Part shown: positions 25,282 to 32,307 of the stretch, one piece after another
How positions within the stretch are numbered: position 1 is the stretch's first letter
Layout: every line of letters starts with the position of its first letter
Assembly: GCF_030811475.1 (NCBI RefSeq)
Contig: NZ_JAUSQV010000001.1
Location: forward strand, 3,545,001 to 3,609,000
Source of the DNA: Nakamurella flavida
GTDB lineage: Bacteria; Actinomycetota; Actinomycetes; Mycobacteriales; Nakamurellaceae
Reading direction: 5' to 3'
DNA: 64,000 bases
Translations under genes and position numbers: made by a program
Notes under the pieces: generated by a model
Seen by the model: the letters and a program-made list of their open reading frames with translations, nothing else
Database searches by the model: none
What the model was told of the DNA's origin: nothing

Positions 25282-25311
25282 AGCGTATTGCGTCCCTCTG
25301 ACGGTCGTCAA
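25282..25311 (-). promoter_or_regulatory. kynA promoter, leaderless, with an overlapping inverted repeat
   Basis: Minus strand: TTGACG (-35, 25311-25306), 18-nt spacer, TACGCT (-10, 25287-25282), 7 nt, ATG 25274. It is the best SigA-like match in the window. TGACG-AC-CGTCA (25310-25299) is a short inverted repeat overlapping the -35 and could be an operator. Confidence 0.65.
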
Positions 25312-25589
25312 CAGGACGCACCAGATGGCGGTGGAGGCGGGTCGTCACCCGGTCCGGGAGCGGGTGACGCTGGATCACCCGGACGGGCGATGCGGCTCCG
25401 CGGCGGAAAAGGCACTGCAGGGGTCCGGTCGTGACCATCCGTGCCGGGGTCCACCGAGGACGGCCCGAACGCCGTGCATCCACGAGAAGTGTTCAGCAGT
25501 ACCGGTTTTTCTGTGTGGTTGCTGAGCACGGCGAATGACACCCGTGTAATAACCGAATTGTTGTCCGGTGCTTCACTCCATGCAGTGGC

Positions 25590-25765
25590 AATGAGTTAGC
25601 TTCACTCCTTCGGGGGGACTTTGCTCCGTACGAGACCTCGTACGGGGGAAAGAGTTCGCTCATCTCCGGCCGGGGTGTTGTCCTGGCAGAACAGATCGTC
25701 ACCTCTTCACCACTCGACGTGTTTGCAGCGCGGCAGGAGCCCCGATGGGCCGGTCGCCACTGCCC
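25590..25765 (+). promoter_or_regulatory. Candidate c-di-AMP (ydaO-type) riboswitch upstream of the Rpf gene
   Basis: Actinobacterial rpf genes commonly carry ydaO-type c-di-AMP riboswitches in long leaders. This leader has a stem (CGTACGA, loop, TCGTACG), then GGGGGAAAGAG, then CCGGGGTG and CAGATCGTCACCTC, recalling the conserved GGGGAAcc, GGGGUG and GUCAccUC blocks. The match is partial and by eye only. Confidence 0.35.
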
Positions 25766-25788
25766 CGGCCGATCAGGAGCGACATCAC

Positions 25789-27429
25789 GTGACAGCAGAG
25801 CGGACCACAGCGCCCGGTGGCGTCTCCGCGCCCCCCGGCCGCCGCCGGGTACGACCGTCCGCGGTCGTCGCCCTCCTGGCCGTGGCGGTCTCCCTCGCCG
25901 CCGTGCTGGTCGGCGGGGGATCGGCCTCCGCCGACCCCTCGGCCACCGACTGGCAACGACTGCGCCAGTGCGAGTCGGGGAACAACTACACCGCCAACAC
26001 CGGGAACGGGTACTACGGGGCCTACCAGTTCGACGCGTCCACCTGGCGGAGCGTCGGCGGGACCGGGTTGCCCCACCAGGCGTCCGCGGCGACCCAGGAC
26101 GCCCTCGCCCTCAAGCTCTGGCAGCAGCGGGGGTGGAGTCCGTGGGTGTGCGCGAGCATCCTCGGGCTGGACGGTGCGGGCGGCGGCGGTGGCAACAACA
26201 GCGCGGCCGCGGTCGGCTCGTTGGACTCGGTCTCCGCCGACGGACTGTCCGCGACGGTCGCGGGATGGGTGCTCGACCCCACCCGGACCTCCGCGGCCAG
26301 CCAGGTCCACGTCTACGTCAGTGCTCCCGGTGTCGACCCGATCGGCTACCCCTTCACCGCCGACGTCACTCGCACCGACGTCAACCAGGTCCTCGGAGTG
26401 ACCGGGCGGCACGGCTTCTCGGTCCAGGTGCCGCTCCGACCCGGACCGAACACCGTGTGCGCGTACGCCATCGGCGGCAGCGGCAACAGCCACATCGGGT
26501 GCCGGACGCTGACCGCCGTCGGTACCCCGCCCGTGGGGTCGGTCGACGTCGTCTCGGCGACCGGGCTGAACGCCTGGGTGGCCGGCTGGGCCGTCGACCC
26601 CGCTTCCCCGGGTACCTCGATCCCGGTCCACGTGTACGTCAACGGCACGGGATACCCCTTCACCGCCGACGGTTCCCGCCCGGACGTCAACGCCGTCCTC
26701 GGGATCTCCGGCCGGCACGGGTATGCCGCGAACGTCCCGCTCCGGCGGGGCACCAACACGGTGTGTGCGTACGGGATCGGGTCGGCCTCGTCGGGCAACG
26801 CCCTGATCGCCTGCCGGGACGTGCAGTCCGCCGAGCCCCCGCTGGGGTCGCTCGACGGCATCCAGGTGTCCGGCTCCTCCGCACGCGTCTTCGGGTGGGC
26901 GTTCGACCCGGCCACCTCGGCCTCCACCGATGTGCACATCTACGTCAACGGGGTCGGGTACGCCTTCCGCGCCGACGAGGACCGACCGGACGTGAACGCG
27001 GCGTTCCGGATCTCCGGTGCCCACGGTTACGCCGAGACGGTGCCCCTCGGGCCCGGGCGGAACACGGTGTGCGCCTACGGCATCGGCCGGCCCGGTAATC
27101 CCAGCAACCTGGTGATCGGGTGTCGGGACGTGCAGAACGGATCGGTGGCCCGGTCCGGCGTCGCGGTGCAGGAAGCGCCCGCCGAGGCCGCCCCGAGCAG
27201 CCCTGCGCCGACCAGCACCGCGCCGACCAGCACCGCGCCGAGCGCCGTCGCTCCGGTGACGCCCGCCCCTGTCCCGGCCACCAGCAGCCGGGGTACCAGT
27301 ACGCCGACCACCCCCGCCCCGGCCACCGGGGCTCCGCTGACCACCGCCCCGGCGACCAGTGCACCGGCGACCACCGCTCCGGCGTCCACCACCGGGGCGC
27401 CGACCACCACCGACGGGGGATCCCGATGA
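25789..27429 (+). CDS. Secreted Rpf-type muralytic protein with three ~100-residue repeats
   Basis: A 546-residue exported protein. The signal peptide ends near residue 48 (GGSASA/DPS). An Rpf (transglycosylase-like) domain follows at about 52-128: DWQRLRQCESGNNY with catalytic Glu62, GYYGAYQFDASTW, and the second Cys in WVCASILG. Three tandem repeats (about 142-448) each run from P(V/L)GS(L/V)D through AGW..DP and HVYV to NTVCAYAIG..GCR. The C-terminus (450-546) is Ala/Pro/Thr/Ser-rich, a wall-spanning or anchoring tail with no LPXTG. GTG 25789 follows AGGAG. Rpf enzymes cleave peptidoglycan glycan chains and wake dormant cells. The stop overlaps the next gene by 4 nt. Confidence 0.9.
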   Translation: MTAERTTAPGGVSAPPGRRRVRPSAVVALLAVAVSLAAVLVGGGSASADPSATDWQRLRQCESGNNYTANTGNGYYGAYQFDASTWRSVGGTGLPHQASAATQDALALKLWQQRGWSPWVCASILGLDGAGGGGGNNSAAAVGSLDSVSADGLSATVAGWVLDPTRTSAASQVHVYVSAPGVDPIGYPFTADVTRTDVNQVLGVTGRHGFSVQVPLRPGPNTVCAYAIGGSGNSHIGCRTLTAVGTPPVGSVDVVSATGLNAWVAGWAVDPASPGTSIPVHVYVNGTGYPFTADGSRPDVNAVLGISGRHGYAANVPLRRGTNTVCAYGIGSASSGNALIACRDVQSAEPPLGSLDGIQVSGSSARVFGWAFDPATSASTDVHIYVNGVGYAFRADEDRPDVNAAFRISGAHGYAETVPLGPGRNTVCAYGIGRPGNPSNLVIGCRDVQNGSVARSGVAVQEAPAEAAPSSPAPTSTAPTSTAPSAVAPVTPAPVPATSSRGTSTPTTPAPATGAPLTTAPATSAPATTAPASTTGAPTTTDGGSR

Positions 27430-28079
27430 CCAGGCCGACGATCGCCCGCCGGCGGAAGGCCACCCGCCGACACCCCGGCGACCTGCTGGCCGTGCTGGGG
27501 CTGGCGGTGGCGCTCGTGCTGGGCGTCGTCGGCTCCTCCGCGACCGCGGGGACCAGTGGTCCCGGTTCGGCCGCGGCGCTGCCCGCGGGGTTGACCGCCG
27601 CCGGCACCAGCGAGAAGGAGTACATCCCGGCCGGGCTGACCACCCAGCGGACGTGGAGCAGCCAGACGGCCAGCGTGCCGGACTTCAGCTTCGCCGGTGA
27701 CGCGCGGGCCAAGCTCACCGCGCGCACCGATGTGGGTCTGCGGGCCGCGCTCGCCGCCGGCGTGATCAACCTGTCGAACGTGCGGTGCTGGGACGAACAC
27801 GCCTGGAACCCCACCTCCGACCACCCGCTCGGCAAGGCCTGCGACCTGTTCCAGGACTACCGCACGTCGGCGGGCGTCGCCGCCGGGTGGCGGGCCGCCA
27901 ACTGGTTCGTGGCCAACCAGGCCAAGCTCGGCATCTACTACGTCATCTGGCAGAACGAGTTCTGGGGTGCGTACTCGCCGAAGGCCTGGGGCCCGTACCG
28001 GTCCACGGTCTACGGATGCCCGGACCCGACCAACATCACCGGCTGCCACATGGACCACATCCACATCAGCTTCTACTGA
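27426..28079 (+). CDS. Secreted M15-like (ARB-07466-type) cell-wall hydrolase domain protein
   Basis: A 217-residue exported protein: a basic N-terminus, a hydrophobic segment at about 19-37 ending SSATAG, then a C-terminal domain with WNPTSDHPLGKACDLF (H-x6-D), GIYYVIWQNEFW and HMDHIHISFY (HxH). This His/Asp pattern fits the zinc site of D-Ala-D-Ala carboxypeptidase/M15-like folds, in the small actinobacterial group often annotated ARB-07466-like. ATG 27426 overlaps the Rpf stop (ATGA), so it is coupled to the Rpf protein. A glycan cutter and a probable peptide cutter would be made together. The enzyme activity is inferred. Confidence 0.75.
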   Translation: MTRPTIARRRKATRRHPGDLLAVLGLAVALVLGVVGSSATAGTSGPGSAAALPAGLTAAGTSEKEYIPAGLTTQRTWSSQTASVPDFSFAGDARAKLTARTDVGLRAALAAGVINLSNVRCWDEHAWNPTSDHPLGKACDLFQDYRTSAGVAAGWRAANWFVANQAKLGIYYVIWQNEFWGAYSPKAWGPYRSTVYGCPDPTNITGCHMDHIHISFY

Positions 28080-28102
28080 GCTGCGGCCGACCCGCGCGGT
28101 GC

Positions 28103-28930
28103 TCACGACCGTCGGTGTCGGGCGAAGGCCCGGCACCGACGGTCGTCCCATGCCTGGGCCGGAACGGCGCCGGCCCGGAGCTCACGGGCCAGGGCATCGG
28201 CGTCGATCGGCCGGTGCGCACCGACCATGACGATGTTCCCGCGTCGCCGACCCTTGAGCATCGGCGGGTCGGCGACCATCAGCAGGTATTCGAAAACCCC
28301 GGCCAGCGCTGTCATCTCGGCCCGGGCTGCGATCAGGTCCGGTCCGTCCCCGCAGTTGAGGAGGTACATCCCGGCCGGCTCCAGGATCCGATCGACCTCG
28401 CGGGCGAAGGATGTCGTGCGCAGGGGTTCCGGGGTCCGATCGCCGGAGAACACGTCCCGTACCACGGCCCGGTAGGCCCCGACGGGCTGTGCGGCGGTCA
28501 CCTCGGCCGCGTCGCCGGTGACCAGCTGCAGGGCCGGCGGACCGGGCAGGGCGAACCAGTCGCGCACCAGCTGGAGCAGGACCCCGTCCAGGTCGACCGC
28601 GACGTGGCGGGATCCGGGCCACCCGGCCAGCAGGGCCCGGGGCAGCGCACAACCGGCTGCGCCGAGGTGCAGGACGCGGACCGGATCGACCCCGCTCGCG
28701 GGCGGTCCGGCCGGACCGAGGGCGGACGCCAGGACGACCGCCGCCCAGCGTTGGTACTCGAAGTCCAGCAGCTCCGGCCGGTCCAGATCGACGTAGGAAC
28801 TCTCCACCCCGTTGACCAGCAGCAGGAAGGCCCGCGGGGAGCGCGGATCGGCCCGCAGTTCCACCGTGCCGGTGTCGATCCGCCGGACGACCGGATCCGG
28901 GGCCGGTGTTCCCGTCACGTCGCCGGACAT
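28103..28930 (-). CDS. Spermidine-synthase-like (SpeE fold) SAM-binding protein
   Basis: A 275-residue protein with a SpeE/class I methyltransferase fold. It starts with a small beta domain (VNGVESSYVDLDRPELLDFEYQRW), then motif I as VLHLGAAGCALPRAL, an acidic strand-2 end AVDLDG, and AVVRDVFSGDRTPEPL in the active-site region. Such stand-alone actinobacterial proteins are usually called spermidine synthase-like, and polyamine synthesis is not assured. ATG 28930 follows GGGAG. Its last codons overlap a strong terminator hairpin. Confidence 0.8.
   Translation of the reverse strand: MSGDVTGTPAPDPVVRRIDTGTVELRADPRSPRAFLLLVNGVESSYVDLDRPELLDFEYQRWAAVVLASALGPAGPPASGVDPVRVLHLGAAGCALPRALLAGWPGSRHVAVDLDGVLLQLVRDWFALPGPPALQLVTGDAAEVTAAQPVGAYRAVVRDVFSGDRTPEPLRTTSFAREVDRILEPAGMYLLNCGDGPDLIAARAEMTALAGVFEYLLMVADPPMLKGRRRGNIVMVGAHRPIDADALARELRAGAVPAQAWDDRRCRAFARHRRS
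28105..28146. terminator. Strong bidirectional hairpin, overlapping the 3' end of the SpeE-like gene
   Basis: A 19-bp stem (28105-28123 with 28128-28146, one G-U wobble) and loop GAAG. It follows the M15-like gene's stop by 25 nt on the plus strand. On the minus strand it lies inside the last 14 codons of the SpeE-like gene. Confidence 0.7.
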
Positions 28931-29270
28931 CGGGCTCCCTGGTCGTCGAACGGTCGACGGGCGAAGACCCTCGCTCCGTTCGGGTGATTTTGACCCATTT
29001 CCGCAGGCGATCACCCCCACGTCCTCCGGTGGTGGGGCCGTCCGGGCCCTGGACGCGTTCGCGCAGGTCACGCCGGACGTCACGGTGACGCTGTGCGTCG
29101 TCTGTGGATCGCCACTACGCCGAATGGGAATGGCGACGGCCGAACGGCCCCTCTTGAGGATGCGGAGGGCTCCGGTAGCGTTCGCGACCGAACCGTCACC
29201 GCTCCTTTACACCTCCGAGATGTCAGCGTGGTGGAGCGACACTCGCAGGTACCGAAAGTGGGAATGATCC
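28931..29270. other. 340-nt divergent intergenic region
   Basis: Lies between the SpeE-like gene (minus) and the second Rpf gene (plus). The first 90 nt are relatively AT-rich (GGTGATTTTGACCCATTTCC, 28983-29002). I could not define a full promoter and see no similarity to the long leader of the first Rpf gene. No gene seen. Confidence 0.6.
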
Positions 29271-30650
29271 GTGGCCTCATCGTGCCCGAACGGCTCGACC
29301 AGCATGCCGTCCGCCGCCCCGTCCGTCGACCGGGCACCCTTCGCCGGCCGTCTCCGGCGCCGCCTCCGTTCACTCGGGGCGGTGGCCGCGACCGCTGCGA
29401 TGGGTCTGACGCTGCTGGTCGGCCCCGGCGCGGGGAGCGCGTCCGCCGAGCCCAGCGCGAACGACTGGTACCGGCTCCGCGTGTGCGAGTCGGGCAACAA
29501 CTACGCCATCAACACCGGCAACGGCTACTACGGCGCCTACCAGTTCGACCTGTCGACCTGGCGCAGCGTCGGCGGGACCGGCCGACCGGACCAGGCCAGC
29601 CCCGCCGTGCAGGACGCCCTGGCCCTCAAGCTCTGGTACTCCCGCGGGTGGTCGCCGTGGTCCTGTGCGCGCATCGTCGGCCTGACCGGTTCGCCGCCCG
29701 CCGGCGGCCAGCCCGCGGCCCCGGTCGTCCTCGCCGCGCCGGTGGGCACCATCGACTCGGTGACCACGGACGCCGCGGCCGCCACGATCACGGTCAACGG
29801 GTGGGCGTTCGACCCCAACTCCTCCAGCAGCGCCGTCTTCGTCCACGTCTACGTCAACGGGGTCGGGTATCCGCTCGGGTCCGGCGGCAGCCGGGCCGAC
29901 GTGAACGCGGCCTTCCGGATCAGCGGTGACCACGGCATCGCCAACACCGTCCCCGCCCGGCGCGGGAGCAACGACGTCTGCGTGTACGCGATCGGCGTGA
30001 ACGCCGGCAACAACGCCCTGCTCGGCTGCCGCACCGTCCAGGTGCCCTACGCGCCCGTCGGTTCGCTGGACGTCGCCCGGTTCGCCGGCAACGGCAGCGC
30101 CGTGGTCGCCGGGTGGACCCTGGACGCCAACGACCCGGGCCGGTCCATCCCGGCGCACGTGTACGTGAACGGGGTGGGTACCGCGGTGACCGCCGACGGT
30201 GCCCGTGGTGACGTCAACCAGGTGACCGGCCTGCCGGGCAACCACGGATTCCTGGCCCAGGTCGGCGCCCGGCCGGGAACCAACACCGTGTGCGCGTTCG
30301 GCATCGGGCTCGCGGTCAACACTCAGCTGTCCTGCACCACGTTCCAGGCCCCGCAGGCACCGTTCGGCTCGCTCGACGTCGTCTCCCTCGCCGGTGATCG
30401 GGCCACCGTCGCCGGGTGGGCCATCGATCCGGCCGACCCCGACGCCTCCATCCCCGTCCACCTGTACGTCTCGGGTGTGGGCTACGTGGACCGCGCCGAC
30501 GGCGGACGGGACGACGTCAACCGGATGTTCAGCACGGGCGGCGCCCACGGGTTCACCGACTCCATCCCGATGAAGCCCGGTGAGCAGGTCTGCGCCTTCG
30601 GCATCGGCACGGCGGGCTTCAACACCCTGTTGGGCTGCGGCACGGCCTGA
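29271..30650 (+). CDS. Second secreted Rpf-type protein with three ~100-residue repeats
   Basis: A 459-residue exported protein. The signal peptide runs to about residue 59 (GAGSASA/EPS). The Rpf domain occupies about 63-140: DWYRLRVCESGNNY with Glu73, GYYGAYQFDLSTW, WSCARIVGL. Three repeats (about 157-459) belong to the same family as in the protein at 25789-27429, with NGWAFDPN, HVYVNGVGYP, DVNAAFRISGDHG and VCVYAIG. There is no S/T/P tail; it ends with the last repeat. GTG 29271 is the start used, although its ribosome-binding site is weak and the ATG at 29304 is an alternative. The two genes look like paralogues split by two unrelated genes. Confidence 0.87.
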   Translation: MASSCPNGSTSMPSAAPSVDRAPFAGRLRRRLRSLGAVAATAAMGLTLLVGPGAGSASAEPSANDWYRLRVCESGNNYAINTGNGYYGAYQFDLSTWRSVGGTGRPDQASPAVQDALALKLWYSRGWSPWSCARIVGLTGSPPAGGQPAAPVVLAAPVGTIDSVTTDAAAATITVNGWAFDPNSSSSAVFVHVYVNGVGYPLGSGGSRADVNAAFRISGDHGIANTVPARRGSNDVCVYAIGVNAGNNALLGCRTVQVPYAPVGSLDVARFAGNGSAVVAGWTLDANDPGRSIPAHVYVNGVGTAVTADGARGDVNQVTGLPGNHGFLAQVGARPGTNTVCAFGIGLAVNTQLSCTTFQAPQAPFGSLDVVSLAGDRATVAGWAIDPADPDASIPVHLYVSGVGYVDRADGGRDDVNRMFSTGGAHGFTDSIPMKPGEQVCAFGIGTAGFNTLLGCGTA

Positions 30651-30672
30651 CCGGCCGGCTCCTCGACGGCAC

Positions 30673-30707
30673 AACGCCCGGCTCCGCATCGCGGAGCCGG
30701 GCGTTGC
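30673..30707 (+). terminator. Perfect 16-bp terminator hairpin after the second Rpf gene
   Basis: Arms 30673-30688 and 30692-30707 pair over 16 bp with loop ATC, 22 nt after the stop codon. The convergent Bcr/CflA gene ends at 30749. Confidence 0.75.
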
Positions 30708-30748
30708 GTCGTCCCGGGGGTGCCCCGGATCTCCTGCCGCTGCGGGTG

Positions 30749-32068
30749 TCACTGCCCCGAGCGGGCGAGCACCTTCTCGGTGGCGGGCTGCGGGGTGAGG
30801 GTGCGTCGGAGCAGGAACAGCAGGACCGCGGCAGCGACGATGGAGCCGAACATGACCACGGTCATCGACAGCGCGGTGGTGGGCCCGAACGCTCCGGACA
30901 GCGGCGAGATGGCCGCGCCCAGCCCGAACTGCAGGGCGCCCAGCAGGGCCGCGGCACTCCCGGCGCGGTGTGGGTTGGCCTGCAGGGCGATGGTGGGCAC
31001 CGACGGCATCACGAAGCCCGCGGTCAGCAGGGTGAGGACGAGCAGGACGATCAGCGCGACCATGCCCAGGTCGAGCAGCGACGAGGCGACCATCGCCGCG
31101 GCGAGGACGACACCGGACAGCACGGCCACCCGCAGGATCGTCGCCGGGTGCACCCGCCCGATGAGCGCGCCGTTGATCTGACTGCCGGCGGTCACCGCGA
31201 TGGCGCCGCTGGTGAACACCAGGGCGAACTGCTGCGCGGAGAGTCCGTACTGCTCCTGGAAGACGAAGGTCGCGCCGGAGACGTAGGTGAACAGCGCGGC
31301 CATGTACAGGCCGCTGAGCAGGGCCAGACCCAGGAACGAGAAATCGGTGATCAGCGAGCCGTAGGAGCGCAGGGCGGCGCCCAGCCCGCCGGAGCGGCGG
31401 CGTTCCACCGGCAGCGACTCCGGCACCACGAAGATCGCCAGGGCCAGCAGCACCAGCCCGAAGCCGGCCAGCACGACGAACATCATCCGCCAGGAGCCGA
31501 GCAGCAGCAGCTGCGCGCCGATCACCGGAGCGAGGATCGGGGCCACCCCGACGACGAGCATGAGGCGGGCGATGACCTTGCCGACCTGGGTCCCGTGGAA
31601 CGAGTCCCGCACGATCGCCATCGAGAGCACCATGCCCGCGGCGGCGGTGAGCCCCTGGCCGAAGCGCAGCACGGCCAGCACCGAGACGGACGGGGCGAAG
31701 ACGATCGCGACCGAGAAGGCGACGTAGAGCGCCAGGGAGACGATCAGCGGACGGCGACGGCCGAGGGCGTCGGAGAGCGATCCGATGACCAGCTGCCCGA
31801 TGGCCAGCCCGGCCAGGGTGGCCGCGATGGTCAGCTGGACGGCGCCCTGGGTGGTGGCCAGGTCGGTGGTGATGGCCGGGAACGCGGCCAGGTACAGGTC
31901 GATCGTCAGCGGCCCGATGGCGGTGAGCGCACCGAGCAGCAGGACGAACGCGCCGCGGACCTTGGTCAGGGTGGGCGGCGCCGGCGCTGCCCCCGTGGTC
32001 GTGGCGGTGGTGGCCGTGCTGGTGGGGGCGGTGCTGGTCGGGGCTGTGCTGGTGGGGGCGGAAATCAC
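30749..32068 (-). CDS. Bcr/CflA-type MFS drug efflux transporter
   Basis: A 439-residue transporter with 12 predicted helices. The N-terminal half has LTIDLYLAAFPAITTDL, the GSLSDALGRRRPL loop motif and RFGQGLTAAAGMVLSMAIVRD, which are marks of the Bcr/CflA (DHA1) drug:H+ antiporters. A cytoplasmic N-terminal extension is made of PTSTA repeats (encoded by a GGTGGGGGCGGTGCT-like tandem tract). GTG 32068 is the start. Monocistronic; substrates unknown. Confidence 0.9.
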   Translation of the reverse strand: MISAPTSTAPTSTAPTSTATTATTTGAAPAPPTLTKVRGAFVLLLGALTAIGPLTIDLYLAAFPAITTDLATTQGAVQLTIAATLAGLAIGQLVIGSLSDALGRRRPLIVSLALYVAFSVAIVFAPSVSVLAVLRFGQGLTAAAGMVLSMAIVRDSFHGTQVGKVIARLMLVVGVAPILAPVIGAQLLLLGSWRMMFVVLAGFGLVLLALAIFVVPESLPVERRRSGGLGAALRSYGSLITDFSFLGLALLSGLYMAALFTYVSGATFVFQEQYGLSAQQFALVFTSGAIAVTAGSQINGALIGRVHPATILRVAVLSGVVLAAAMVASSLLDLGMVALIVLLVLTLLTAGFVMPSVPTIALQANPHRAGSAAALLGALQFGLGAAISPLSGAFGPTTALSMTVVMFGSIVAAAVLLFLLRRTLTPQPATEKVLARSGQ

Positions 32069-32261
32069 GAGGGTCTGGCTCCAGGAGGTCTCGGGTCCGC
32101 CCCGGGAGGCGGTGGTCGGTCGGCCGGACCACCGCGACGTGGAGGCTGGGCCCGCAGGACGGCGGGTGCCGTCCGGCGGGGGGTACCCGGGGCCGTCCCG
32201 CTGGGAGACGTGCGTGTACGGACCCCGGAATGCCTGTGCCCGACCTCGTGGGCAACGGCGC

Positions 32262-32286
32262 GGCCCGGGGAATCATTCCCCGGGCC
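32262..32286 (-). terminator. Terminator hairpin of lon
   Basis: GGCCCGGGGAA, loop TCA, TTCCCCGGGCC: an 11-bp perfect stem, 22 nt downstream of the lon stop codon. Confidence 0.65.
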
Positions 32287-32307
32287 ACGCCCCGGTGCTG
32301 CCGTCCG

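Larger units (their letters stand above)
25275..25788. other. 514-nt divergent intergenic region with a long Rpf leader
   Basis: The left part holds the kynA promoter. The middle (25500-25615) is the most AT-rich stretch of the window. TGTAAT (25545-25550) is a -10 candidate for the plus strand, giving an Rpf leader of about 230 nt. The right part (about 25590-25760) contains a strong local hairpin (CGTACGA/TCGTACG, about 25627-25644) and a GGGGGAAAGAG segment; see the separate riboswitch candidate. No gene seen. Confidence 0.6.
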
